Positions 1 to 8,140 of a stretch of 30,016 nt of DNA are shown here, piece by piece. The stretch lies in NCBI GenBank assembly GCA_035294325.1, contig DATGLE010000262.1, positions 1 to 30,016 of the forward strand, written 5' to 3'. Source of the stretch: DATGLE01 sp035294325. Its GTDB lineage: Bacteria > Chloroflexota > Ktedonobacteria > Ktedonobacterales > Ktedonobacteraceae. A program made the position numbers and the translations under genes. The notes under the pieces are model-generated. The model made no database searches, was not told the DNA's origin, and saw only the letters and a list, made by a program, of their open reading frames with translations. The number at the start of each line of letters is the position of its first letter. Within the stretch, counting starts at the first letter, position 1.

Positions 1-1
1 G

Positions 2-304
2 GCGAATCTGCTCATCGACCTCTATGCCGTCGATAGCGCACTGGCCCGCGCCACGCAGGCCGTACATCGCGGCGACGAGCAGAGCGCGACACATGTGCGC
101 CTGGCGCAACTGGCTGCCTGGCTGGCCTTCTCGCGCATCCGCGCGAACCTCGACCAGATGATTATGAGCTACACGGACGCCGATAGAGTCGAGAAAGAAC
201 TGGCGCGGGTACGCGCTTACCTCGGCGATTATCTCTTCAACGGCGTCGCGGCTCAGCGCGAGATAGCGGCGCAGATCGTCGAAAAGCAGGGCTATCCGCT
301 CTAA
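2..304 (+). CDS. Acyl-CoA dehydrogenase, C-terminal fragment (5' end outside window)
   Basis: The reading frame is open from base 2 and ends at TAA 302-304, giving about 100 residues of a protein whose start lies upstream. The segment is entirely alpha-helical in character (NLLIDLYAVDSALARATQAV, later EKELARVRAYLGDYLF) and resembles the C-terminal helical extension of the large FadE-type acyl-CoA dehydrogenases. These catalyse the first FAD-dependent step of beta-oxidation. The call rests mainly on context: the next intact genes are a thiolase and a FadN-type hydroxyacyl-CoA dehydrogenase, so this would be the dehydrogenase of the same operon, as in the fadN-fadA-fadE set of Bacillus. The catalytic core is not visible, so substrate chain length cannot be judged. 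Confidence 0.7.
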   Translation, partial: ANLLIDLYAVDSALARATQAVHRGDEQSATHVRLAQLAAWLAFSRIRANLDQMIMSYTDADRVEKELARVRAYLGDYLFNGVAAQREIAAQIVEKQGYPL

Positions 305-323
305 ATTGTTAAGGAGGCGGGTT

Positions 324-800
324 ATGGGCCTCAGCGTATGCCCGGCGGCGCTTGTCGCGGCCCCCGTTGAAATCGTGTGGGAACTGGTCTCGCAGACGGC
401 GCTCTACGATGAATGGTGGGATGCGCGCACCGAGCGTATCGTCCCGGAGGGGCCGGCGACACCAGGGCAGATGATTTATGCGAAAGCTGTGGAACTCGGC
501 AGGAAGTGGGAGGTGACGATGAGGGTAGAGATGGTCAATCCTGAAAGGCATCAGATCAGGCTGCATATCGAGTTGCCGCTGGGCATCATTAATGACGAGT
601 CCATCACTTGCTCGCCCATCGATGCTGCCTCCTGCCGCGTGCAATATGGCTGAGACTTCACCTTCCCGCCAGGCTGGCGGAGCTGGCTGCTGGAAAAGTT
701 CGGCGGCAGGCTGTTCGAGGCCGGTCCGCAGGATTCGTTGCAGCGGCTCAAACGGGCAGCCGAGGCCCGCTATCGCAATCGCGTTGTTGAGAAGACATAA
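324..800 (+). pseudogene. SRPBCC/polyketide-cyclase-like protein interrupted by in-frame TGA
   Basis: The start is ATG 324, preceded by AAGGAGG at 311-317. The frame encodes an SRPBCC (START/Bet v1-like) small-ligand-binding protein: an N-terminal strand followed by VEIVWELVSQTALYDEWWDA is typical of the family. The frame hits TGA at 651-653 after CRVQYG. The same frame then continues for 48 codons of plausible family sequence (DFTFPPGWRSWLLEKFGGRL, then a basic helix) to TAA 798-800, directly before the RBS of the next gene. Total length would be about 158 codons, normal for the family. A Trp codon (TGG) changed to TGA by one base is the simplest explanation. It could be a real nonsense mutation, a sequencing error or, less likely, recoding. 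It lies inside the beta-oxidation operon, 19 bp after the dehydrogenase stop. Confidence 0.72.
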
Positions 801-812
801 GGAGCAAGAGCA

Positions 813-2009
813 ATGGCAGAAGCCGTTATAGTCAGCGCACTGCGCACGCCCATCGGGCGCGCGAACAAAGGAGTTCTCAAAGATGTGCGCCCCGATGACC
901 TTGCCGCGCTGGTCGTAAAGGCCGCCGTCGAGCGCGTACCGAAGCTTGATCGTGCGCTCATTGAAGATGTCATTATCGGCTGCGCTTTTCCCGAAGGCGA
1001 GCAGGGCATGAACCTGGCGCGCATCGTCGGCGCACTGGCCGGACTGCCGGAGACCGCCGGTGGTGTCACTGTCAACCGCTTCTGCGCTTCGAGCCTGCAA
1101 GCGGTCAATATGGCGGCGCAGAGCATCATGCTGGACCAGGGTGAGGCCATCGTGGCCGGCGGCGTCGAGAATATGTCGCGTGTGCCAATGGGGGGCTTCA
1201 ATCCCAGCTTCAATCCGCGCCTTGTCAGGCCGCGCGAGGGCGAGGAGATCAGTTCGCCCTATCCTCCCTGTGAGGTCGAATACGGCTATTCCAGCTACAT
1301 ACCGATGGGCATAACCGCCGAAAATCTGGCTCGCAAGTATAATATCAGCCGTGAGGTGCAGGATGCCTTCGCGCTGCGCAGCCACCGGCGCGCTATCGCC
1401 GCTACCGATAGCGGTATCTTCAAACGAGAAATTGTTCCTGTGCCCCTGCCCGATGGGCGCATGATGGAGGTTGACGAAGGCCCTCGCCGCGACACCTCGC
1501 TGGAAAAGCTTGCCAGCCTTGAGCCTGCCTTTATCAAGGGCGGGACCGTCACCGCCGGCAACTCCAGCCCGCTCAACGATGGCGCTGCCGCCGTTGTGCT
1601 GATGTCCGCAGCGAGAGCACGCGACCTCGGCATCACGCCACTGGCAAGGGTGCGTTCGATGGCCGTGGCAGGCGTGGATCCGGCGTACATGGGGATCGGA
1701 CCTGTGCCTGCCATGCGCAAACTGCTCCAGCGCAGCGGCCTGCAATTGAGCGACATCGACATCATCGAACTGAATGAGGCTTTCGCCGTCCAGAATCTCG
1801 CTGTTATCCGTGAACTGGGCATCGATGAGGAGAAGCTGAACCCGCATGGCGGCGCCATTGCCCTCGGCCATCCCCTCGGCTGTAGCGGCGCCCGCCTCGT
1901 CGCGACGCTCATCAACGATCTCCAGACGATGGATAAGACGCTGGGCGTTGCCATGCTCTGCGTTGGCGGCGGCCAGGGCGTGGCGACACTGATCGAGAGG
2001 ATGTCATAG
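813..2009 (+). CDS. fadA: Acetyl-CoA acyltransferase (thiolase II)
   Basis: A 398-residue thiolase that cleaves 3-ketoacyl-CoA with CoA to give acetyl-CoA and a shortened acyl-CoA. All family signatures are visible. The acyl-accepting Cys91 is in NRFCASSLQAV, NEAFAVQNLAV precedes the C-terminal half, His353 is in GGAIALGHPLGCSGAR, and the second catalytic Cys383 is in CVGGGQG. Length is normal for the family (about 390). The start ATG 813 follows AAGGAGC at about 800. It sits between an acyl-CoA dehydrogenase and the multifunctional hydratase/dehydrogenase, and only 2 bp separate it from the latter, so beta-oxidation (degradative) rather than biosynthetic thiolase activity is likely. Cytoplasmic. 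Confidence 0.95.
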   Translation: MAEAVIVSALRTPIGRANKGVLKDVRPDDLAALVVKAAVERVPKLDRALIEDVIIGCAFPEGEQGMNLARIVGALAGLPETAGGVTVNRFCASSLQAVNMAAQSIMLDQGEAIVAGGVENMSRVPMGGFNPSFNPRLVRPREGEEISSPYPPCEVEYGYSSYIPMGITAENLARKYNISREVQDAFALRSHRRAIAATDSGIFKREIVPVPLPDGRMMEVDEGPRRDTSLEKLASLEPAFIKGGTVTAGNSSPLNDGAAAVVLMSAARARDLGITPLARVRSMAVAGVDPAYMGIGPVPAMRKLLQRSGLQLSDIDIIELNEAFAVQNLAVIRELGIDEEKLNPHGGAIALGHPLGCSGARLVATLINDLQTMDKTLGVAMLCVGGGQGVATLIERMS

Positions 2010-2011
2010 CT

Positions 2012-4402
2012 ATGCCGTACCAGATTCGTAAAGCAGCGGTGCTCGGCGCCGGCGTCATGGGGGCCGCGATTGCCGCGCATCTTGCCAATGTCGGTATCCC
2101 CAGCCTGCTGCTCGATATCGTACCGCCGGGCGAGCAGAAAGATCGCGATATCGTTGCCCGCACCGGCCTGGAGAAAGCGCTCAATGCGCGCCCGGCGGCT
2201 TTCTACAGCAAGCGCGGAGCGCGGCTTGTGACCGTCGGTAACGTTGAGGACGACCTGGAGGCGCTTGCCGGCGTCGATTGGATCATCGAGGCCATCATCG
2301 AGCAACCGGAGGCCAAGCGGGCGCTCTATAGCAAGATCGAGACGGTGCTGGCCCCCGGCGTGATCGTCAGTTCCAACACGTCGGGTCTGCCCGCGCATCG
2401 ACTGGTTGAGGGGCGCAGCGAAGAGTTCCGCCGCCAGTTTTTGATTACTCACTTTTTCAATCCCGTGCGCTACATGCGCCTGCTGGAACTCGTGCCAACC
2501 ACCGACACCGATCCCGCGATCATGCAATTCATGCAGCGCTTCGCTACGGAAACACTGGGGAAGAGCGTCGTCGTGTGTAAGGACACGCCGAACTTTATTG
2601 CCAACCGCATCGGCGTCTATGGCTTCATGTCCGCGCTGCACCGCGCCATCGATGAAGGCTACAGTGTCAGCGAGGTCGATACCATCCTCGGTCCCAGCAT
2701 GGGGCGCCCGAAATCCGCCGTCTTCCGCACCGCTGATCTCTCGGGGCTGGATACGCTGCTGCACGTCGCCGACAATCTCTATGCCAGCGCGCCAGACGAT
2801 GAACAGCGCGAGACGTTCCGCGCGCCGGAAGTCCTGCGCGAGATGGTCAGGCGGGGCATGCTCGGTGAGAAAAGCGGCCAGGGCTTCTATAAGCGCATCA
2901 AGAGTCCTGACGGCGAATCGGTCATCCTCGAACTCGATCTCAAGACCCTGGAGTACGTGCCACAGCGGAAGCCGCGCTACGATTCAATTGGCGCCGCACG
3001 CAACATCGACGATCCCGCGCGGCGTATGCTCACTGTGCTCGCGGGCGACGACAGAGCGAGCCAGTTCGCGCGCGAGACCACCGCCGATTCCTTGATCTAC
3101 GCTGCCAACCGTGCACAGGAGATTGCCGGCAGCATCGTTGCCATCGACGAGGCTATGCGCCTGGGCTTTAATTTCGACCTGGGCAGCTTCGAAGTCTGGG
3201 ATGCACTCTTAGAGCAGCCTGCGCTCTTGCAGAAGGTCTTGCAGGATCGCGAACTGCCGGAACTGGTGCGCCGCGTGCGGAGCAAGGGACAGGGCAGGTT
3301 CTATAGCGGCGGGCCGGGGCAGCGCCGCTTCTTCGACTTTACTACGGATAGCTATCAACCTGTGCCCGCCCCGGAAGGCAGCATCTCGCTGGCCGTGGCG
3401 AAGGCTGCCGATAAGGTTATTCTCGACAACGGCTCCGCCTCTCTGATCGATCTGGGCGAGGGCGTGGGCTGCGTCGAGTTCCACACCAAAATGAACTCTA
3501 TCGATGAGGGCATCATCGAAATGCTGCGTTATGCCGTTGAGGAGGGCCAGAAGCGCTTCCGCGCCCTGGTGATTGGGAACGAGGCCGCCGATTTTTCGGC
3601 GGGCGCGAACCTGCTCATGGTACTGATGGCGGCGCAGCAGGGCGCGTGGGAACTGCTTGAGAACGCAGTTAACGGGTTGCAGCAGGCGCATCTTTTGCTC
3701 AAATACAGCCCGATCCCCATCGTTGCGGCTCCAGCCGGGCGCGCACTTGGCGGCGGCTGCGAGATCATCATGCACTGCGCCCATGCCCGCGCGCACGCCG
3801 AAGCCTATATCGGCCTGGTGGAAGTGGGTGTTGGCCTGGTGCCCGCCGGCGGAGGTTGTAAAGAGTTGCTGCTGCGTCACGGCGCGAACCTGGAGGCGCA
3901 GCAGGCCAGGAAGACCGGCGGGCCGTTCACGCCTGTGCGCAAAGCCTTCGAGACCATTGCCTTCGCCACCGTCTCCACCAGCGCCGTCGAGGCGCAGGAA
4001 CTGCGTTTCCTGCGCAAGAGCGATGCCATCACCATCAATCGCGATCTGCTGCTGCGCGATGCCAGAGCCGACGCGATCAGACTGGCCGAGGCCCACAGCG
4101 CCGGTCAGTGGCAGCCTCAGCAGCCGCAAATGCTGCTCCTGCCGGGACCCGGCGCGCGCATGGTACTGGAGCAGCAGATCGAAAATCTGCTGCTGGTCGG
4201 GAAGATCAGCGAGCACGATGCCGTGGTCGGGCGCCGTCTTGCACGCGTCCTCACCGGTGGCGACTGCTCACCGGTAATGCCTCTCACCGAGCAGCAGGTG
4301 CTCGACCTGGAACGAGAGGCGTTCCTCAGCCTCTGTGGCATGGAGAAGACGCAGCAGCGTATGCAGGCCATTTTGATGACGGGCAAGCCCCTGCGCAACT
4401 AA
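2012..4402 (+). CDS. fadN: 3-hydroxyacyl-CoA dehydrogenase / enoyl-CoA hydratase, FadN type
   Basis: A 796-residue bifunctional beta-oxidation enzyme. The dehydrogenase half comes first: NAD-binding GAGVMG at residues 12-17, SSNTSG at about 120-124, the catalytic-His segment THFFNPV (His147), then the C-terminal dehydrogenase domains. A crotonase domain occupies the last third, with ALVIGNEAADFSAGANL (oxyanion-hole region), GRALGGGCEI near residue 580 and the EVGVGLVPAGGG segment near 605. This order (dehydrogenase then hydratase) matches Bacillus FadN rather than E. coli FadB, which has the reverse order. The start ATG 2012 is 2 bp after the fadA stop; a weak GAGAGG lies within fadA. Together with fadA and the upstream dehydrogenase it completes a beta-oxidation cycle. 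Confidence 0.93.
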   Translation: MPYQIRKAAVLGAGVMGAAIAAHLANVGIPSLLLDIVPPGEQKDRDIVARTGLEKALNARPAAFYSKRGARLVTVGNVEDDLEALAGVDWIIEAIIEQPEAKRALYSKIETVLAPGVIVSSNTSGLPAHRLVEGRSEEFRRQFLITHFFNPVRYMRLLELVPTTDTDPAIMQFMQRFATETLGKSVVVCKDTPNFIANRIGVYGFMSALHRAIDEGYSVSEVDTILGPSMGRPKSAVFRTADLSGLDTLLHVADNLYASAPDDEQRETFRAPEVLREMVRRGMLGEKSGQGFYKRIKSPDGESVILELDLKTLEYVPQRKPRYDSIGAARNIDDPARRMLTVLAGDDRASQFARETTADSLIYAANRAQEIAGSIVAIDEAMRLGFNFDLGSFEVWDALLEQPALLQKVLQDRELPELVRRVRSKGQGRFYSGGPGQRRFFDFTTDSYQPVPAPEGSISLAVAKAADKVILDNGSASLIDLGEGVGCVEFHTKMNSIDEGIIEMLRYAVEEGQKRFRALVIGNEAADFSAGANLLMVLMAAQQGAWELLENAVNGLQQAHLLLKYSPIPIVAAPAGRALGGGCEIIMHCAHARAHAEAYIGLVEVGVGLVPAGGGCKELLLRHGANLEAQQARKTGGPFTPVRKAFETIAFATVSTSAVEAQELRFLRKSDAITINRDLLLRDARADAIRLAEAHSAGQWQPQQPQMLLLPGPGARMVLEQQIENLLLVGKISEHDAVVGRRLARVLTGGDCSPVMPLTEQQVLDLEREAFLSLCGMEKTQQRMQAILMTGKPLRN

Positions 4403-4415
4403 CGCGCGTACAGAG

Positions 4416-4447
4416 GGGCGGGACAGCCATCCCTGGCTGTCCCGCCC
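4416..4447 (+). terminator. Terminator after fad operon (13-bp perfect hairpin)
   Basis: GGGCGGGACAGCC (4416-4428), loop ATCCCT, then GGCTGTCCCGCCC (4435-4447), perfect, followed by TTGTTT. It lies between the convergent fadN and ABC ATPase genes, so it can serve both strands. Confidence 0.8.
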
Positions 4448-4515
4448 TTGTTTGCCCTGTAGACTCACCTTACGAAGAAGCGCTGCTCCTGGTACTCTCA
4501 GACAACCAATCCTCT

Positions 4516-5625
4516 TTAGAAAATGGCCTCGCCGGTATCTGAATCGAAGAGATGGATCTGATCACTATCAACGGCCAGTCGTACCTTGCTACCGATGCCT
4601 ACACGAGAGCGATGATCGAGGGTAGCGACGGCATTGTGACCGCCGGTGGTGAAGTAGATCTGCAACTCGTTGCCGAGGTTCTCAACCACGTCTACTGTTG
4701 CATCGATGACGGACTGGGGATTGCCGTTGGAACTGACAAGTGCGGCATCCTCAAGGTGGACCGGGCGGATGCCGAAGGTAAGCTTCTTGCCTGCGGCGGC
4801 CCTGGCCTTTTCCGCGTACTGCGGCGGGACCGTTATCTGCCCGATACCTTCGAGCACAATCTTCGTCGTACCGTCCTCGCCCGCAACCTTCGCATCGGGG
4901 AAGAAGTTCATGGCCGGGGTGCCGATGAAGCCTGCTACAAAGAGGTTCGCGGGATGGTCGTACAATTCTTGTGGCGCGCCGATTTGCTGGATAATGCCAC
5001 CGTTCAGAACAGCGATGCGGTCGCCCATCGTCATAGCCTCAACCTGGTCGTGGGTGACGTAAATAACGGTGGTCTGGATGCGCTGATGGAGCTGGATGAT
5101 GTTCGCACGCGTCTCGACACGCAGCTTTGCGTCCAGGTTGGAGAGCGGTTCATCCATAAGGAAGACCTGCGCCTCACGAACAATAGCGCGACCAAGTGCG
5201 ACGCGCTGGCGCTGGCCGCCAGAAAGCTCCTTAGGCTTGCGCTTGAGCAGTTGCTCCAGGCCGAGGAGCGCTGCCGCCTCTTCCACGCGCTTCTTGATCT
5301 CGTTCTTGTTGAAGTGGCGGAGCTTGAGGCCGAAGGCCATATTGTCGAAGACGCTCATGTGGGGATAGAGGGCGTAGTTCTGGAACACCATCGCGATATC
5401 GCGATCTTTGGGATCGACACCGTTGACCATGCGGTCCCCGATGTAGATTTCGCCGTCGCTCGGCTCTTCCAGTCCCGCGACCATGCGTAGACAGGTACTT
5501 TTACCGCAGCCGGAGGGACCGACCAGTACCATGAATTCCTGGTCCTTGATATCGATGTTGATATCGCGGACGACCTCTACTTTGCCGAAACGCTTGTAGA
5601 TGTGCTCGAATTGCACACGAGCCAT
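4516..5625 (-). CDS. Carbohydrate ABC transporter ATP-binding protein (UgpC/MsmX/MalK type)
   Basis: A 369-residue ATPase that powers CUT1-type sugar or glycerol-phosphate importers. Walker A is GPSGCGKST at residues 36-44, the Q-loop glutamine is near 82 (VFQNYALYPHM), the signature LSGGQ is at 134-138, Walker B FLMDEP ends at 160, and the H-loop His is near 192 (VTHDQ). The segment after about 240 is the regulatory OB-fold typical of MalK/UgpC (FGIRPVHLEDA). The start ATG 5625 follows AAGGAG with 9-nt spacing. No permease or binding-protein gene is adjacent, so it is probably a shared ATPase serving several importers, as MsmX does in Bacillus. The exact substrate cannot be assigned. Confidence 0.92.
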   Translation of the reverse strand: MARVQFEHIYKRFGKVEVVRDINIDIKDQEFMVLVGPSGCGKSTCLRMVAGLEEPSDGEIYIGDRMVNGVDPKDRDIAMVFQNYALYPHMSVFDNMAFGLKLRHFNKNEIKKRVEEAAALLGLEQLLKRKPKELSGGQRQRVALGRAIVREAQVFLMDEPLSNLDAKLRVETRANIIQLHQRIQTTVIYVTHDQVEAMTMGDRIAVLNGGIIQQIGAPQELYDHPANLFVAGFIGTPAMNFFPDAKVAGEDGTTKIVLEGIGQITVPPQYAEKARAAAGKKLTFGIRPVHLEDAALVSSNGNPQSVIDATVDVVENLGNELQIYFTTGGHNAVATLDHRSRVGIGSKVRLAVDSDQIHLFDSDTGEAIF

Positions 5626-5807
5626 GAAGGACTACTCCTTTCGCTTCTGTAACAGGTTCTTCCCTGTTACCCTTCTGTCTTGAGAGAAGCTTATCGCTTG
5701 GTGCCATCGTTGCATCTGACTGGCGTAGTCAAATGGGGAGTCAACGCGGCTTCTTCACGCCCCGTCCAGTCCTGCGGCTTCCTGCCGAACTGCCAGGCGC
5801 TGAAGGA

Positions 5808-5816
5808 AGTATACCA
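5808..5816 (-). promoter_or_regulatory. Extended -10 promoter for the ABC ATPase gene
   Basis: On the minus strand TGGTATACT gives an extended -10 (TG-n-TATACT), about 180 bp upstream of the start codon. No good -35 was seen at 17 bp. The identical TGGTATACT occurs upstream of the regulator at 8141. Confidence 0.45.
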
Positions 5817-5891
5817 TATCCCCTGCCAAAAACGTAGGTCTTTGCCGGCGAAATTTTAGAGTTGCCTGATTTCCGCTGCCCGGGCCTGTTC

Positions 5892-6106
5892 GCGCCTGCG
5901 GCGCTTGCTTTATTCGTTCGGGGCATACAGGCGTGGTATTCCCCTTGCCAGGTCAGAGAGGGGCGGAAAAAGGCGCCGCGCCTTGCCCCCCGCCCCGAAC
6001 AGGCGCGCAGGCGTGGTATTCTCCTTGTTAAGCCAGAGAGGGCCAGAATGCGCACAGCGCATTCTGGCCCTCTCTGGCTTAGTCCCCGGCTCGGCGGAGC
6101 CGAGCC
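5892..6106. repeat. Tripartite palindromic element 1 with internal direct repeat
   Basis: This fills much of the 735-bp gap between the ABC ATPase and the 76-aa protein gene. A small hairpin GCGCC-TGC-GGCGC (5892-5904) comes first. A 35-bp imperfect direct repeat follows (5928-5962 and 6008-6042, 30/35 identical, both starting CAGGCGTGGTATTC). A perfect 25-bp hairpin lies at 6029-6053/6057-6081 with loop ACA and tip ATGCGC/GCGCAT, and a small hairpin GGCTCGG-CGGAG-CCGAGCC ends the element (6088-6106). After the first direct-repeat copy there is a second, weaker GC hairpin (AAGGCG-CCG-CGCCTT). The short ORFs running through it look spurious because they follow the palindrome in all frames. Confidence 0.7.
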
Positions 6107-6360
6107 AACATTTATGAGAATGATGTTGCGACATTGCTATAACGATGTAAAAATTGTGTGAAAAGCCAGCTCTAAAGGAAAATAAGGCGTCAAAGGGCTA
6201 GACAAGAGCGCCTTCTTTCGTGCATACTATCAATATTGGAAGATGTTTTACAAACGATACACATTGTATTAACAACAACTTAATTCTGTTAACCATTAGC
6301 CTGTTATCTAGGTCATCTTCTTCCAGGCTTATTTTCTGAATCGGGAAGGAATGGTAAAGC

Positions 6361-6591
6361 ATGCTTGGAGCACAGGAGCAACGCAGTGAAGTAGCCCGGC
6401 TGCTGGAGCAGATTAGCGCCGAGTATGAAGCCGCTCAGCGTGGCCTGTACGGCCTTGCCTATGGAACGTCGCAGCATGAGTTCATAACGGCTCGTATGGA
6501 GAACATGGGAATGCTTCATAGCGAACTGCAATCGCTCGTAGGAGACGCGGCCATTGCTATGATTGCGGAGCAGTTGAATAAAACATCCTGA
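6361..6591 (+). CDS. Small conserved-looking hypothetical protein, 76 aa
   Basis: I do not recognise a named family. The 76 residues are predicted to be almost all alpha-helical, with heptad-like spacing (SEVARLLEQISAEYEAAQRG, then HEFITARMENMGMLHSELQS), no signal peptide and no Cys. It is acidic and soluble, suggesting a small helical-bundle or dimeric coiled-coil protein. The start ATG 6361 is preceded by GGAAGGA about 10 nt upstream. It is monocistronic: AT-rich DNA lies upstream and a strong hairpin lies downstream facing a convergent gene. The clean start and RBS and the amphipathic pattern argue that it is real. Confidence 0.6.
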   Translation: MLGAQEQRSEVARLLEQISAEYEAAQRGLYGLAYGTSQHEFITARMENMGMLHSELQSLVGDAAIAMIAEQLNKTS

Positions 6592-6620
6592 CGCCTGCCG
6601 TGAATGCGCTCCGTTCAATG

Positions 6621-6652
6621 CCTTGATCTGGAGACGCCTTGATCTGGAGACG
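6621..6652. repeat. 16-bp perfect tandem duplication
   Basis: CCTTGATCTGGAGACG occurs twice back to back (6621-6636 and 6637-6652). The second copy runs into the left arm of the adjacent hairpin. Confidence 0.9.
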
Positions 6653-6698
6653 CGAAGAGCGGGCCGGGAATGTGCCCCCGGCCCGCTCTTCGCGTCTC
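6647..6698. terminator. Bidirectional 22-bp perfect hairpin between convergent genes
   Basis: Arm 6647-6668 pairs without mismatch with 6677-6698 around an 8-nt loop (AATGTGCC). It lies between the 76-aa gene (+) and the methyltransferase gene (-), and there is no clear U-tract on either side. Confidence 0.75.
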
Positions 6699-6708
6699 TG
6701 TTAGAAAA

Positions 6709-7641
6709 TCAGTCTAGAACTGCCAGCGCGGCCCGTTCAGGCAGTGCGACTTCCAGGCGCATATCAAAGTAGTGTGCCGGGGGAGGAGCGTCCCAGACGC
6801 CGGTGACAACGTACTCGGTTTCCTCGCAGGCAAACGTGTTGAGGTCAAAAACATTTCTCGATTCATCGAGAAAACATTGTAACCAGTTTGTAACATCCTC
6901 GCTGGAGAGGTGAGGCGCACCTTCACAAACAAACCATTCCGCGATCCCTTGCAGGTAGCAGCGATAGTTCTGATCCAGCGGATAGCGGCGCTGGATGCGG
7001 TACGTCTTCTCTTCGACATCGGTATACCCGGCGGCGCGCAAGTAGCTGGCTAGCTTTGAGCCGACCCAGCTATCCTCGAAGGCGAAGCCCTGATCGACGC
7101 GCTCGCGTTCCCAGCGCTCGCGGGCCTGGAGCACGCGGGCCTGGAGCGCGGGATCGATGTTGTAGAAGCGCATTGTACCGAAATCTATATCTTTGATGGC
7201 AAGGCGGCCTCCTTGAGAGAGGTACGGCCCCATTGCCGCGAATGTCGTTACCGGGTCTGCAAGATACTGGCTAACATTCGCGCTAAAGATGAGGTCGGCC
7301 TGCCCGTACTGGATGGGCAACTGCTCCAGCGCCGCGAGCTTATACTGGACCTGCGGGCGGTACCAGGCGTGGGCGCTGCGCCTCTGAGCAGTGATGAGCG
7401 CCTCCGGGGAAATATCGACGCCCAGGATGCGACCTTTCGGCCCGATAGCCTCTGCCAGCAGCGGCGTCCACAGCCCGGGACCGCAGCCTGCATCAACCAC
7501 AAAGCTCCCGGGTCGGATCTCAAGATCGCGAATCATGCGGGCGCGTTCAAATGCTTTACTCTGATGATGTGTCTCCAGCCATGCTACCGCGTTTAACGGA
7601 AGCCCATACTCGTTGACATGCACTACGTTGTTGACTGCCAT
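6709..7641 (-). CDS. Class I SAM-dependent methyltransferase
   Basis: A 310-residue protein with a Rossmann-fold methyltransferase domain in its first two thirds. Motif I VVDAGCGPG is at residues 48-56, the acidic ribose-binding strand is ILGVDISPEA, and motif IV-like ADLIFSANVSQYL follows with GGRLAIKDIDFG after it. The C-terminal third is a family-specific extension (RYPLDQNYRCYLQGIAEWF) that probably caps the substrate site. The start ATG 7641 follows AAGG with 8-nt spacing. The sequence does not reveal the substrate (small molecule, lipid quinone or other), and neighbouring genes give no pathway. Monocistronic, convergent with the 76-aa gene. Confidence 0.85.
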   Translation of the reverse strand: MAVNNVVHVNEYGLPLNAVAWLETHHQSKAFERARMIRDLEIRPGSFVVDAGCGPGLWTPLLAEAIGPKGRILGVDISPEALITAQRRSAHAWYRPQVQYKLAALEQLPIQYGQADLIFSANVSQYLADPVTTFAAMGPYLSQGGRLAIKDIDFGTMRFYNIDPALQARVLQARERWERERVDQGFAFEDSWVGSKLASYLRAAGYTDVEEKTYRIQRRYPLDQNYRCYLQGIAEWFVCEGAPHLSSEDVTNWLQCFLDESRNVFDLNTFACEETEYVVTGVWDAPPPAHYFDMRLEVALPERAALAVLD

Positions 7642-7709
7642 TGCACTGCCTTATCCTTCCAGAGCGTCAAATAGTGAAGAGTATGCGGGATTCTCTTCGT
7701 CGTGGTAGT

Positions 7710-7739
7710 ATAGTAACATGTGTCCTTTAGAGAAAGCAA
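7710..7739 (-). promoter_or_regulatory. Putative promoter of the methyltransferase gene
   Basis: On the minus strand, TTGCTT (7739-7734), an 18-bp spacer and TACTAT (7715-7710). It is about 70 bp upstream of the start. The rest of the AT-rich gap 7642-8070 shows no gene. Confidence 0.45.
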
Positions 7740-8070
7740 TAGATATTTGACATTGTGGTACTTTCGTATAAACAATGTTAAGAACAAGGCAAAATGTTGA
7801 AAGGTATGAAAGATTTCTCATTTGTTAAACAAGATATCTACGCGTGAATATCTTTGCGTGTCGTAGCGAATAAAGCCTGATGGTGAGCCTCTTCTTGCTA
7901 ATCCTGGCGCAAACCGTAAATATAGGGGAACTGAATAGCAGGGCTTGCTACTCTTTGTTTGTTGTATAGTTCTGTGTACTTCTGTCTCACATTCGTATAA
8001 CATCGAATATCACCACGTACTTAATAATCAGCAAATTGGGCGGAATATGTATTCTCAAAGCCGTTCTGTG

Positions 8071-8079
8071 TGGTATACT
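8071..8079 (+). promoter_or_regulatory. Extended -10 promoter of the AT-hook/GAF regulator
   Basis: TGGTATACT (TG plus -10 TATACT at 8074-8079) with no good -35. It implies a transcript start near 8086, which rules out the upstream in-frame start at 8036 and supports ATG 8141. Confidence 0.5.
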
Positions 8080-8140
8080 GTGTCGTAAAACGTCTTTCGG
8101 TGTCGAGTCGTTGTTGTTTAGTTTAAGGATGGAAAGCATT

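Noticed and set aside
309..1871. 520-codon open frame on the minus strand across the fad genes
   Set aside because: It is antisense to fadA with clear thiolase motifs on +; composition is a by-product of GC-rich codon use.
1295..4216. Long minus-strand frames (1295-2764, 3209-4216) opposite fadA/fadN
   Set aside because: They have no recognisable motif and overlap genes with complete signatures on the other strand.
4552..5490. 312-codon plus-strand frame opposite the ABC ATPase
   Set aside because: It is antisense to Walker A, LSGGQ and Walker B coding; no RBS of its own.
5862..6161. Short frames on both strands in the ABC ATPase upstream gap
   Set aside because: They read through both arms of a perfect hairpin, giving mirrored sequences; there is no RBS.
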